Of a DNA stretch of 64,000 bases, positions 32,873 through 42,745 are shown one piece after another. The stretch's first letter is position 1, and each line of letters starts with the position of its first letter. The position numbers and the translations under genes are program-made. This DNA is from Pseudomonas vanderleydeniana (GTDB lineage: Bacteria; Pseudomonadota; Gammaproteobacteria; Pseudomonadales; Pseudomonadaceae): assembly GCF_014268755.2 (NCBI RefSeq), contig NZ_CP077093.1:2530001-2594000 (forward strand), written 5' to 3'. The notes beneath the pieces were generated by a model. That model ran no database searches. It saw only the letters and a list, made by a program, of their open reading frames with translations, and had not been told where the DNA came from.

Positions 32873-33730
32873 TCACTTCCCGCACCAGCCCTCGAGGAAG
32901 TCCAGCAGCAGTTGATTGACCTTTTCCGGCTGCTCTTCCTGTGGCAGGTGTCCGCATTGCTCGATGGGGTGGGCCTGCAGGTCATCGGCCATCTCCGCCC
33001 AGACGCTGGCCATGTCGAACAGCTTGCCGACAGCGTGGAAGTCGTTGCCCCATAGCGACATCACCGGGCAGGCGATCTTCACCTCGGCGTCCTCCAGGTC
33101 CTGGGCGACATCCTCGGCATTGGCCCGATAGTCGGCCATCGCACCCCTGACCGCGCCCGGTGCCTGGTACGCCCGGACATAGGTATCGAATGCTTCGCCG
33201 CTGATGGTCGAGGGATCGTAGGTCCAATCCGAGAAGAAATGCCGCAGCCAGATGTGTTCGCGACCGGCGATCAGGGCTTCCGGCAGGTCCGGCACCAGGT
33301 GGAACAGGAAGAACCAGTAGGCCTTGGCGATCGCGGCATTGAGATCCCGCGCGACGATACGGGTCGGCACGTTGTCCATCACCACCAGGCGATCCACCAG
33401 CTCCGGGTAGTCCTTGGCGAAGCGGGTGGCCACGCGGGCGCCACGGTCGTGGCCGACCAGCGCGACCTTCTCGATACCCAGTTCGCGCATCAGTTCACGG
33501 ATGTCGCGAGCCATGTTGCGCTTGTCGTAGCCGCAAGCCGGCTTGTCCGTTTCGCCATAGCCGCGCAGGTCGGGTGCGATCACGCGAAAGTGCCTGGACA
33601 GCACCGGGATCTGATAGCGCCAGGCGAAGTGGGTTTCCGGGAAGCCGTGCAGCAGGATGACCGGGGCGCCTTCGCCTTCCTCGACCACGAATTGACGGAT
33701 GCCGTTGGCAGTGACGGTATAGCTTTTCAT
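32873..33730 (-). CDS. Alpha/beta hydrolase (epoxide hydrolase / haloacetate dehalogenase-like)
   Basis: This 285-residue protein has HGFPETHFAW (oxyanion motif), DLRGYGETDKP, nucleophile elbow GHDRGARVATRFA with Asp as nucleophile, and QCGHLPQEEQPE with the catalytic His. Asp-Arg at the elbow is the pattern of fluoroacetate dehalogenases and epoxide hydrolases. In the halide pocket the Trp (AYWFFLF) and Tyr (MADYRAN) match, but the expected His next to the Trp is Tyr, so dehalogenation is uncertain. It is followed in the same direction by no gene but preceded by a metallo-beta-lactamase gene on the same strand 26 bases away. Confidence 0.82.
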   Translation of the reverse strand: MKSYTVTANGIRQFVVEEGEGAPVILLHGFPETHFAWRYQIPVLSRHFRVIAPDLRGYGETDKPACGYDKRNMARDIRELMRELGIEKVALVGHDRGARVATRFAKDYPELVDRLVVMDNVPTRIVARDLNAAIAKAYWFFLFHLVPDLPEALIAGREHIWLRHFFSDWTYDPSTISGEAFDTYVRAYQAPGAVRGAMADYRANAEDVAQDLEDAEVKIACPVMSLWGNDFHAVGKLFDMASVWAEMADDLQAHPIEQCGHLPQEEQPEKVNQLLLDFLEGWCGK

Positions 33731-33756
33731 GTTGCACCTGCTTTTGAACGAGTGGG

Positions 33757-34737
33757 TTATTTCAGCAAGGGGACGTCGGCCGCGCGGGTGTAGGGGCCAT
33801 ACAGCGCCGGCACCCAGTTGAAACGCCTGCCGGCCTGTGTCACATGGCCGATACCGGGGAAGGGCAGGTGGGCGGCCGCCAGCCATTCACCATCGGCCGC
33901 CAGTTTCGAGAACTCGCTTTCCCGTGCCTGGATGGCCTTCTGCGGGTCGATGTCGAAGCGGATGGCGACTTCGGGATGGTCGAACTGCACGGCCGCGTTG
34001 TGGATCAGGTCGCCGATGAAGCTGATCGCCGAACCGTTCGAGGCGAAGCGGTAGACCGTGCTGCCCGGGGTGTGGCCGATGGCATAGGCCGCTTGCACCT
34101 CCGGAATCGGCGAAGCGGGCGGGGTGAAGGTCTTGAAGCGACCGCTATCCCGATAGGGCGCCAGGGCGCGTGTGGCGATGTCGAAATACTCCCGGGCATT
34201 TTCCGGCGCGCTGGCCTTGTGCTGCGGGTCCAGCCAGAAGTCGGCCTCGGCCTGGGCGATGTAGACCGTCGCGTTGGGGAACAGCGCCTTGCCCTCGGCG
34301 TCGACGAGTCCACACACGTGGTCCAGGTGCAGGTGCGTCAGGAAGATCGTGTCGACCTGCTCCGGCTGGTAGCCGGAAGCACGGATATTGGGCACCAGTT
34401 GCCCGGCGGTTTGCGGTACGCAGTGGCCGGCCCCGCTGTCGACCAGCACCAGGTGCCTGCCGGTATTGACCAGGTAGGCGTTGAAGGTGGTTGGCATCCG
34501 CTCCGACCCGATCGCCTGGCGCTTGAGCAGGCCACGGATCTGTTCGGGAGACAGGCCCTTGAGCAGGCCAGGGGAAAGATCGTTGTAGCCGTCGAAGAGG
34601 GCGGTGACTTCATACTCGCCGACGGCCTGGCGAAAGTACCCGGGAACCTGCTGCTGAACCTGCGCGGGTGCCTGTGCCATGGCCTGGTTGATGAGGGCCA
34701 GGCTGGCGAGTCCGATGATGCGTGCCGGAATGTTCAT
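33757..34737 (-). CDS. Periplasmic metallo-beta-lactamase-fold hydrolase
   Basis: At 326 residues, this has a signal peptide (IIGLASLALINQAMAQA) and the MBL metal motif HLHLDH in FLTHLHLDHVCGLV, plus VLVDSGAG, IGHTPGSTVY and FIGDLIH, which supply the remaining ligands. Enzymes of this group act as lactonases or general hydrolases; a link with quorum-signal or lactone degradation is possible but not shown. It lies just upstream of the alpha/beta hydrolase and downstream of an MFS gene on the same strand. Confidence 0.85.
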   Translation of the reverse strand: MNIPARIIGLASLALINQAMAQAPAQVQQQVPGYFRQAVGEYEVTALFDGYNDLSPGLLKGLSPEQIRGLLKRQAIGSERMPTTFNAYLVNTGRHLVLVDSGAGHCVPQTAGQLVPNIRASGYQPEQVDTIFLTHLHLDHVCGLVDAEGKALFPNATVYIAQAEADFWLDPQHKASAPENAREYFDIATRALAPYRDSGRFKTFTPPASPIPEVQAAYAIGHTPGSTVYRFASNGSAISFIGDLIHNAAVQFDHPEVAIRFDIDPQKAIQARESEFSKLAADGEWLAAAHLPFPGIGHVTQAGRRFNWVPALYGPYTRAADVPLLK

Positions 34738-34851
34738 GGTTGAGCTCTTCAAGGTCATGTGTAAAAGGTCATGGGTGTAAGGGAATGTGCGCTCGCGGGC
34801 CGGCGTTCCATTCGGTTCGATGGTCGAACCGAATGGATGGCTCGTGCGGAC

Positions 34852-36051
34852 TCAGCGGGAGCGACGGCGCAGGATGGCGTTGAGCTGCACCAGCGTGGCG
34901 GCGATGGCCAGGGCTGCGCCGAGAACCGAGATGCCGAACCAGCCGCTGCTCTGCCAGACCTGTGTCGCGGCCGCGGCACCGACGGCGCCGCCGAGGAACA
35001 TCGAGCCCATGAAGATTGTGTTCAGGCGGGCACGGGCCTCGGGTTGCAGGGTGTAGACGATGTGCTGGTTGGAGACCAGGACGCTCTGCACGGCGAAGTC
35101 GAGCAGGATGCAGCCGATCACGATGCCGGTGAGGGAGGTCCACAGGCCGAACAGCATCCACGAGGCGAAGGTCAGCAGCGTGCCGACGATGATCACCTTG
35201 TGTGGGCCGCGACGGTCGGCGATACGCCCGGCGAGCGGGGCGGCGAGGATACCGATCGCTCCGATGATGCCGAACAGGCCGGCGGCCTGGGCGTCCAGAC
35301 CGAAGCCGGGTTCCTCCAGGCGCAGGGCGAGCACGGTCCAGAAGGCAGTGAAGGCGGCGAACAGCAGCGCCTGGGTAATGGCCGCCACACGCAGCTCACC
35401 ATGGGCGCGCCACAGGTGCAGCATCGAACCGATCAGGCGGGTATAGGTGGTTTTGGCGGTCGGCAGGCTGCGCGGCAGGGCCACGGCCATGAGCGTGCCG
35501 GCAAACAGCGCCAGTGGTACGCCAAGCCAGAACATGGCTCGCCAGCCATAGTGCGCCGCGATGAAGCCGGACAGCGTCCGGCTGAGCAGGATGCCGCAGA
35601 GCACCCCTGACATCACCGTGCCGACCACCGCACCGCGTCTTTCCGGCTGCGCCAGTTGTGCGGCGAAGGGGACGATCTGTTGCGCGACGGTCGAGGTCAT
35701 GCCGAGGAAGAACGAGGCCATCAGCAGGACCGCTGCGGTAGGGGCCAGGGCGGCGGCGATCAGGGTGGCGGCGAGCAGCGCGAACTGGGTCATGATCAGG
35801 CGACGCCGCTCGATGAGATCGCCCAGGGGCACCAGGGCGAAGAGGCCGATGGCGTAGCCCAGTTGCGTGGCGGTTGGCACCAGCGTCGTCAGGCTGCCGG
35901 GGAGTTCGTTCTCCAGGATGCCCAGCATGGGTTGGTTGTAATAGATGTTCGCCACTGCCAGTCCGGCGGAGGTGGCCATGGCGAAGGTGAGCCCCGTGTT
36001 GATCCGCGACGGGACGCTGGCCTCTTGCTCGAGTGCGGTTGTGCTGTTCAT
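34852..36051 (-). CDS. MFS transporter, drug-efflux type
   Basis: This 399-residue membrane protein has 12 helices. It starts with AMATSAGLAVANIYYNQPML, typical of the YnfM/AraJ-like efflux group, followed by LVPLGDLIERRRLIM (the helix 2-3 loop motif) and GRIADRRGPHKV in the second half. It probably exports small toxic molecules. It is divergent from the LysR gene at 36197, its likely controller, and upstream of the MBL and alpha/beta hydrolase genes in the same direction. Confidence 0.88.
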   Translation of the reverse strand: MNSTTALEQEASVPSRINTGLTFAMATSAGLAVANIYYNQPMLGILENELPGSLTTLVPTATQLGYAIGLFALVPLGDLIERRRLIMTQFALLAATLIAAALAPTAAVLLMASFFLGMTSTVAQQIVPFAAQLAQPERRGAVVGTVMSGVLCGILLSRTLSGFIAAHYGWRAMFWLGVPLALFAGTLMAVALPRSLPTAKTTYTRLIGSMLHLWRAHGELRVAAITQALLFAAFTAFWTVLALRLEEPGFGLDAQAAGLFGIIGAIGILAAPLAGRIADRRGPHKVIIVGTLLTFASWMLFGLWTSLTGIVIGCILLDFAVQSVLVSNQHIVYTLQPEARARLNTIFMGSMFLGGAVGAAAATQVWQSSGWFGISVLGAALAIAATLVQLNAILRRRSR

Positions 36052-36196
36052 GGTTTGCCCTTGCGCGATCACCCGTTCCACCGGCCTCAGACATTGAGGC
36101 TGTGAGGGCGCCGTGATGTGTGGGCAACTATGGCGCTATAACCAAAACTGGTGTAGATGTTAAAACTGATACGGCAATCTAACGGAAAACGACGTA

Positions 36197-37114
36197 ATGA
36201 AACTCGAAGATGTCGAGGTCTTCGTTGAAGCGGTGCAGGTCGGCAGCCTGGCGGGAGCAGCCCGTCGGCTTTCCCTGACGGCCATGGCCGCTTCCAGGAG
36301 CCTGAACAATCTTGAAGCCGAACTCGGCGTCAGGCTGGTACACCGCACGACCCGCTCGCTGTCACCCACCAGTGATGGCGAAACGTTCCTGCCGCACGCA
36401 CAGGCGCTGCTCGAGGGCCGGGACAACGCCTTGGCGGATCTGCGTCCCCATGGCAATGCGCTGTCCGGACACCTGCGCATCACCGCATCGGCCGCTTTTG
36501 CCCGCAAGGTGGTCGCGCCGATGCTGGCCGCGTTCATGGCCCGGCACCCGGCGCTGCGGGTCGACCTGCTTTCCACGGACGAGCAGGTGGATATCGTCGC
36601 GCAGGGCATCGATGTGGCGATCCGTATCGCCCCGCTGCGCGACAATCGCCTGGTGGCCCGGCGCCTGGCCGACAGCCCGCGGGTGCTGTGCGTCGCAGCG
36701 GCCTACCGGGTGAAACATGGCCAGCCGGGTACGCTGGCAGAGCTGTCGGCCCATGATTGCCTGGTGATTTCGGGGACTTCGCACTGGTCGTTCGTCTGCG
36801 CGGACAAGAGTGTCCGGCAGCGGGTGGCGGGGCGCTTTGCCGCGAGTTCGATCGATGCTCTTTACGAGGCCTGCGTGGGTGGCCTGGGCATTGCCAACCT
36901 TTCCAGCTGGTACGTCGAGCCCGCGCTCGCCAGCGGTGTCGTCGAGCGGCTCGTGCTGGCGGACGCCGAACCCGAGCCTCTGGGTATCTGGGCGGTTTAC
37001 CCCACCTCACGACTGGTGCCGCACAAGGTTCGGGTGTTCATCGACGCACTGGAACAGTACATCCAGGCCAACCCGAGCCGACCTGCCGGTCAGGCCGGCG
37101 GGAAGTCCTCGTAG
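36197..37114 (+). CDS. LysR-family transcriptional regulator
   Basis: This 305-residue protein has a standard LysR layout: N-terminal VEVFVEAVQVGSLAGAARRL and MAASRSLNNLEAELGVRLVH form the winged helix-turn-helix; the rest is the effector domain with VDIVAQGIDVAIRI. It is of the group that controls neighbouring efflux pumps. It reads away from the MFS gene across 145 bases. Its 3' end overlaps the end of the convergent DUF6678-like gene by 25 bases. Confidence 0.92.
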   Translation: MKLEDVEVFVEAVQVGSLAGAARRLSLTAMAASRSLNNLEAELGVRLVHRTTRSLSPTSDGETFLPHAQALLEGRDNALADLRPHGNALSGHLRITASAAFARKVVAPMLAAFMARHPALRVDLLSTDEQVDIVAQGIDVAIRIAPLRDNRLVARRLADSPRVLCVAAAYRVKHGQPGTLAELSAHDCLVISGTSHWSFVCADKSVRQRVAGRFAASSIDALYEACVGGLGIANLSSWYVEPALASGVVERLVLADAEPEPLGIWAVYPTSRLVPHKVRVFIDALEQYIQANPSRPAGQAGGKSS

Positions 37115-37524
37115 GATTTGGGCAGGTAGCCCCAGATTCGCAACACGTCGCCGCGCACCTCGAATTCGAAACCGATGCGGGCGACGACCGCTGATATCTC
37201 CTCGGTGTGGTCGATGGTCGTACGAGGCAGCAGCCGACCCAGCGAAGGTGCCATCTGCCACAAGCCGATATCGAACCATTCCACCCCCGCGAAGGAAAAC
37301 GGCAGATGGTAGAACCACTCGACATCCCAGCCCGAGATATGGCCCGTGACGTACTTGAATCGATAGGAAGGCGACCAGCCGTCGAGCTCGCGAAAATGCC
37401 TGATCAGCTCATCCCACCGGGTGTTGTTGGCGGCGCTGGCGAGGTTTCTGGTGGTGACGGCCGTGCGGATCTTGCTGCGCATCTTCTCGTCATGGCCGGT
37501 ACCGGCCTTGGGAAGCTCATTCAT
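37090..37524 (-). CDS. DUF6678-like protein
   Basis: This 144-residue protein begins MNELPKAGTG and has a Trp-rich core (NTRWDELIRHFRELDGWSPS, YVTGHISGWDVEWFYHLPFS, VEWFDIGLW) and a closing strand VLRIWGYLPKSYEDFPP. I associate this with DUF6678, a family of unknown function in gammaproteobacteria; possibly an immunity protein, since this kind of Trp/Asp-rich small protein often is. The ATG at 37524 overlaps the end of the upstream LysR gene by 8 bases; an in-frame ATG at 37545 is the alternative. No toxin gene is adjacent. Confidence 0.7.
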   Translation of the reverse strand: MNELPKAGTGHDEKMRSKIRTAVTTRNLASAANNTRWDELIRHFRELDGWSPSYRFKYVTGHISGWDVEWFYHLPFSFAGVEWFDIGLWQMAPSLGRLLPRTTIDHTEEISAVVARIGFEFEVRGDVLRIWGYLPKSYEDFPPA

Positions 37525-38479
37525 GTCCACGGATGGCACTGGCAAGGCTCCTGTCTTCAGGGGTGTTCATGGGGGACTGCCCCTCGCGGCGCGCCCAGTC
37601 GCGCACGGCTTCGACGAACAGACGCAACGCAATGGGCGGATGGCGGTTGGCCGGATAATACAGGCAAAGCCCGCCATACACCGGGCTCCACTGAGCGAGC
37701 ACCTGCACCAGGCGTCCGGCCAGCAGATGCTCCTCGACCTGCTCCAGCGGCACCCAGCCGATACCGATGCCGGCCAGTGCGGCCTCGATCATCAGGTTGA
37801 TGTTGTCCAGGGTCATCGGCCCGTCGACATCGACACTGGCGCTCTGTTCCAGATGCTTGAGGTCCCAGCGAAACAGCGCACCGCTGGCGAAACGGAAGCG
37901 GATGCAGCGATGTTCCCGCAGGTCGTGGGGGGCCTGCGGCGCAGCATGGCGCTGCAGATAGTCCGGTGAGGCCACCGCACCGATGCGCATGTCGGGGCCG
38001 AAGCGCACGGCGATCATGTCGCGGGGGACGTCGTCGAGGATCCTGATGCCGGCGTCGAAACCTTCGGCGACGATGTCCTGCAGCTTGCCGTCCGCCACGA
38101 ACTCCAGGTGAATCTGCGGATACTGTTTCAGGAAGTCCGGCACCACATGGCGCATCAATGGGCGCAGGGCCGATTCGGAAGCACTGATGCGGATCGTGCC
38201 CGACGGCGAATGGCGCGCCGAGGTGACGTCGTTGACCACCCGGGTCAGGTCATTGAGCAGGGGCCGCACGCCCTGCAGCAGTTGCTCGCCGGCTTCGGTC
38301 AGCGCCACCGAGCGGGTGGTGCGATTGAACAGGCGCATCTCCAGGCGGGCTTCCAGGCTGCGCATGGAATGACTCAGGGCCGAGGGCGACAGCCCCAGCA
38401 CGCGCGCCGCGCCGCTGAAACTCTGGTGCTCGGCGATGGCAATGAAAGCGGTCAGCTCCGGCAGGTCGGCACGAATCAT
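37517..38479 (-). CDS. LysR-family transcriptional regulator
   Basis: The 320-residue protein has a LysR DNA-binding region (LTAFIAIAEHQSFSGAARVL, SPSALSHSMRSLEARLEMRL) and an effector domain with LQDIVAEGFDAGIRI. It is divergent from an aldo/keto reductase 96 bases away, the same pairing as at 8065-10122, so it is likely the activator of that gene. The DUF6678-like gene begins within its 3' end and may be co-transcribed. Confidence 0.92.
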   Translation of the reverse strand: MIRADLPELTAFIAIAEHQSFSGAARVLGLSPSALSHSMRSLEARLEMRLFNRTTRSVALTEAGEQLLQGVRPLLNDLTRVVNDVTSARHSPSGTIRISASESALRPLMRHVVPDFLKQYPQIHLEFVADGKLQDIVAEGFDAGIRILDDVPRDMIAVRFGPDMRIGAVASPDYLQRHAAPQAPHDLREHRCIRFRFASGALFRWDLKHLEQSASVDVDGPMTLDNINLMIEAALAGIGIGWVPLEQVEEHLLAGRLVQVLAQWSPVYGGLCLYYPANRHPPIALRLFVEAVRDWARREGQSPMNTPEDRSLASAIRGHE

Positions 38480-38545
38480 TTGTGAATTTTCCTCACGTAG
38501 TCATGCAGCGGGCAGCGGATTGTTGAGCTTGGCACAGGAATATAA

Positions 38546-39559
<1,014 letters not shown>

Positions 39560-39626
39560 TCCGTGCCGCCATCCTCCCGCCGCAGTCTCACGCCGGCGGG
39601 TAGCCCTTCATGAGAACCCGCAGCCC

Positions 39627-40469
39627 ATGCCCGATAGTTGCACCGCTGTCTCGCCTTCCGACCGACAAAGCCTGTGGACCCTGGCCATCCTCAGCATGCT
39701 GATGGCCTTTGCCTCGATTTCGACCGATCTCTATCTGCCGGCGCTGCCTGCAATGGCCGATGCCCTGCATGCCGATGCGGGCCAGGTGGAACTGACCATC
39801 TCGGGCTATCTGATCGGTTTCAGCCTGGGCCAACTGCTGTGGGGGCCGATCGGTGATCGTCATGGCCGGCGCCTGCCGATCGCCCTCGGGCTGATGCTGT
39901 TCATCATCGGCTCCGCCGGTTGTGCGCTGTCCGGGAGCGCCGAAGCGATGATCGCCTGGCGCGCGGTGCAGGCCGTCGGCGCCTGCGCCAGCGTGGTGCT
40001 GGCGCGGGCCATGGTGCGCGACCTGTACAGCGGTCATCGGGCCGCGCAGATGCTCTCGACCCAGCTCAACTCGCGTTGGGTGGTGCGCCATGGAAGCGAT
40101 CGCCTGATGCGCCTGGGGATCCTGGGCGCGGTGCTGTCGGCGGTGTTGCTGACTGTCTCCGCTTGGACCGACTGGGGCGGCCTGGCCGGGCTGGTGATAC
40201 CGTTGTTCCTGTTCGTGGCGAGCACCGGCTTCATCGTCGCCAACTCGATCGTCGGTGCCATGGGCGCGTTTCCCGAGGTGGCGGGTGCGACCTCGGCGCT
40301 GGTCGGTTCGCTGCAGTACGGCACCGGCATTCTCGGTTCCGGCCTGGTCGGCACCCTGGCCGATGGTACGCCCCGGCCGATGGCGGCGGTCATGCTCGTC
40401 TTCGGGGTGGCCAGCCTGCTCTGTGCCCGCTGGCTGGTGCCTTCCCGGCAGGCTGGTTCAGGCGATTGA
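39627..40469 (+). CDS. Bcr/CflA-type drug exporter with an apparent internal deletion
   Basis: The N-terminal ~140 residues are a normal Bcr/CflA MFS exporter (ASISTDLYLPALPAMADAL, WGPIGDRHGRRLPIALGL, CASVVLARAMVRDLYSGHRA). After AAQMLST the sequence jumps to QLNSRWVVRHGSDRLMRLG, a segment that normally lies about 120 residues further on, at the start of the C-terminal half. The product is 280 residues instead of ~400 and would lack roughly helices 5 to 8. The frame is kept, so the gene is intact to translation but probably inactive as a pump. Placement beside the aldo/keto reductase suggests the original pair worked together. Confidence 0.75.
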   Translation: MPDSCTAVSPSDRQSLWTLAILSMLMAFASISTDLYLPALPAMADALHADAGQVELTISGYLIGFSLGQLLWGPIGDRHGRRLPIALGLMLFIIGSAGCALSGSAEAMIAWRAVQAVGACASVVLARAMVRDLYSGHRAAQMLSTQLNSRWVVRHGSDRLMRLGILGAVLSAVLLTVSAWTDWGGLAGLVIPLFLFVASTGFIVANSIVGAMGAFPEVAGATSALVGSLQYGTGILGSGLVGTLADGTPRPMAAVMLVFGVASLLCARWLVPSRQAGSGD

Positions 40470-41366
40470 TCGGCAGGTCGCAATCAACCGTTCTCGAACC
40501 CATTGTTGTCCGGTATCGCGGTCGGTGCGTTCATGCCAGGCCAGCATCTTGCTGAAACCGGGGATTTCGACCGGTGGTTCCATGATGCGCAGGCCGCTGA
40601 GGTTGACAGCCAGGCGGCGCGGAACGACGGCAACCAGGTCGCTGGTCAGCAGGATGTCCGGCAGGATCAGGAAACTGGTAACCGAGAGGGTGACCCGCCG
40701 GCTTCTGCCGATGCGCGCCAGCGCTTCGTCGGTGACCCCGCGAAAGGCACCGCCGGAGGACGACACCAGGGCGTGGTCCAGCGCGCAGAACCGCTCGAGG
40801 GTGAGCGAGCCGTTGCGGGCCTCGGGGTGATCGGCGCGCATGACGCAGACATAGCGCTCCTCGAACAGCGGCGCGCCGTGCAGCCCGGGGACGACCTGGT
40901 CCGGCGTGACCAGGGCGAGGTCGATATCGCCACGATCCAGTTGTGCGTGCAGCGCCGTCGGCTCGACCGGGGTGACCGCCAGCTGAATGTTCGGCGCCTG
41001 TTCGCGCAATGCGCTGAGCAGCGGCACCACCACGGCGCGCAGGGCATAGTCGGTCGAGGCCAGTTTGACGGTCATGCTCGCAGTGGCCGGGTCGAAGGCC
41101 CGGGGCTGCAGCATGGCCTGCACGTCCGCCAGCATTCGCTTGACCGGCGCTGCCAGTTGTTCGGCACGTGGCGTCGGGACGATACCCCGTTGCGTGCGGA
41201 CGAACAGCGGGTCGCCGAAGCTTTCGCGCAGGCGGTTGAGCATGCCGCTGACTGCCGGCTGGGTCAGTGACAGCCGATCGGCGGCGCGGGTTACGCTGCG
41301 CTCGTCGAGCAGGGCGTCGAGCGTCTTGAGCAGGTTGAAGTCCAGGTTTCTGATATCAGGATTCAT
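40458..41366 (-). CDS. LysR-family transcriptional regulator (NodD-like group)
   Basis: At 302 residues this LysR protein opens with RNLDFNLLKTLDALLDERSV, the form seen in NodD/SyrM/LeuO-like regulators, then SLTQPAVSGMLNRLRESFGD and a C-terminal effector domain. It is divergent from the SRPBCC gene 86 bases away, its probable target. It is convergent and overlapping by 12 bases with the truncated exporter. Confidence 0.92.
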   Translation of the reverse strand: MNPDIRNLDFNLLKTLDALLDERSVTRAADRLSLTQPAVSGMLNRLRESFGDPLFVRTQRGIVPTPRAEQLAAPVKRMLADVQAMLQPRAFDPATASMTVKLASTDYALRAVVVPLLSALREQAPNIQLAVTPVEPTALHAQLDRGDIDLALVTPDQVVPGLHGAPLFEERYVCVMRADHPEARNGSLTLERFCALDHALVSSSGGAFRGVTDEALARIGRSRRVTLSVTSFLILPDILLTSDLVAVVPRRLAVNLSGLRIMEPPVEIPGFSKMLAWHERTDRDTGQQWVRERLIATCRSIA

Positions 41367-41452
41367 GATGCGTCGGATAAAATATCACGATTGGTCTTAT
41401 TTCACGCTAGCACCCATGATGGCTCCAGTCCATTACCCCAGGTGCATATGCC

Positions 41453-41962
41453 ATGAACCAAATCATCTGGCCGCAAGGCTATCTTCCCGGCTTTACCGAG
41501 AATTTCGTCTCCAATGAAGTCATCGTCGCCGGCCTCTCGGCGGCGGATATCTGGCCGCTGTTGAGCGAAGCTGGCCGGTGGCCTGGCTACTATGCCAATT
41601 CGGCGAACGTACGCCTGCATGACCACGACGGGCCTGATCTGCAGGAGGGGGTCCGTTTCTATTTCGAGACCTTCGGTTTTCCCGTCGAGGCGCAGTGCAA
41701 CGAGTACGTGCCACCCTCTGCCGGGACACCGGGACGGATCGCCTGGCACGGCTGGGCCGGCGAGGGCGAGACCCGCCTGGATGTCCACCATGCCTGGCTG
41801 GTCGAGGACCTTCCCCAAGGCCGGGTGCGCATCCTTACCCAGGAGACCCAGAAGGGCAGGCCGGCCGAGGAACTGGCCAGGGCCCGACCGAACCCGATGA
41901 TCAACGGCCACCAGGATTGGCTGGACGGCCTGGTGAGCGCGGCGCGCCAGGCCTGCCGCTGA
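41453..41962 (+). CDS. SRPBCC-family protein
   Basis: The 169-residue protein has the START/SRPBCC helix-grip pattern: FVSNEVIVAGLSAADIWPLL, GRWPGYYANSANVRLHD, VRFYFETFGFPVEAQ and HAWLVEDLPQGRVRILTQET, ending in a long helix. Such proteins bind hydrophobic ligands in a deep pocket. It is alone, controlled probably by the divergent LysR. Ligand unknown. A large hairpin follows at 41994-42040. Confidence 0.88.
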   Translation: MNQIIWPQGYLPGFTENFVSNEVIVAGLSAADIWPLLSEAGRWPGYYANSANVRLHDHDGPDLQEGVRFYFETFGFPVEAQCNEYVPPSAGTPGRIAWHGWAGEGETRLDVHHAWLVEDLPQGRVRILTQETQKGRPAEELARARPNPMINGHQDWLDGLVSAARQACR

Positions 41963-41993
41963 GCGCCCTGTGACAAGCCGATGGTGCTCGCCA

Positions 41994-42040
41994 GCAGGGG
42001 CTCGCCGGCCTCGATGCACGGGCCGGCGAGATTCCCCTGC
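41994..42040. terminator. Large two-part hairpin between convergent genes
   Basis: Arms GCAGGGG plus CTCGCCGGCC (41994-42010) pair with GGCCGGCGAG plus CCCCTGC (42021-42040, with a 3-base bulge) around a 10-base loop. It lies between the SRPBCC gene and the convergent hemerythrin gene and probably ends both transcripts. Its size also resembles REP-type elements of Pseudomonas; a second copy was not noticed here. Confidence 0.6.
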
Positions 42041-42056
42041 GTCTGTTTGCAAAACC

Positions 42057-42533
42057 TCAGGCGGCCAGCTTCGAGGCACTCAGGCTTTTCTTCAGCGATG
42101 CTTTGAGAACTTGCATTTCCTCGCCCAGTCTTTCGAGTTTCTCCTTGCCGAGGATCTTCTCGGCCTCGGGAAACATTTCGCTTTCCTCTTCCTCGATGTG
42201 GTGTTCCAGCAGTTCCTTGACCACTTTCACGCGGCCGGCGAATTCCGGGGTGGTCGGGGAGGTTTTTTTCAGGTCGGGCAGGACCAGGGAGTCGACCGTA
42301 CGGTGTTCCTCCTTGGCCTCGTAGTACATTTCGTCATCCTTCCTGTTGCCCGCTTCCTTGAAGGCAGGATAGAGAATCTGCTCCTCAAGTTGCGTATGGA
42401 TGGTGACCTCCAGTTCCAGCTTCTGGAGCAGTTCGGTGCGTTTCTTCTCTGCCCGGTCAGTCGACTCGCTCAGTTGGGTGAGGAGGGTCCTGACTTTTTC
42501 ATGGTCGGCTTTCAGCAGTTCGATGGCATTCAT
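42057..42533 (-). CDS. Hemerythrin HHE-domain protein
   Basis: This 158-residue helical protein has the four-helix hemerythrin-like pattern: LLKADHEKVRTLLTQL, HTQLEEQILYPAF, EAKEEHRTVDSLVL and LLEHHIEEEESEMFPEAEKI, giving His and Glu ligands for a di-iron centre. Members of the HHE group take part in iron or oxygen/NO handling and stress. GAGGTCACCCGC precedes ATG 42533. It is monocistronic. The C-terminus is Lys/Ser-rich. Confidence 0.9.
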   Translation of the reverse strand: MNAIELLKADHEKVRTLLTQLSESTDRAEKKRTELLQKLELEVTIHTQLEEQILYPAFKEAGNRKDDEMYYEAKEEHRTVDSLVLPDLKKTSPTTPEFAGRVKVVKELLEHHIEEEESEMFPEAEKILGKEKLERLGEEMQVLKASLKKSLSASKLAA

Positions 42534-42745
42534 GCGGGTGACCTCGCTATCACGTATGGAGGACCGGCCGATCTCTGTCGGCACGGGGTGTCGACAGAGC
42601 TTTCGCATTTGTCATGCCAGTTGTACGGACACCGAAACCGTCTGTTTTTCAACGGCTTGAGGCGGGTGATGGCGAATGGCGCTCATGCAGCCTGCACGAA
42701 CAGGGCCTGGCGAGAATGCAGATAGCCCTGTCGCTCCCGGAGTGC

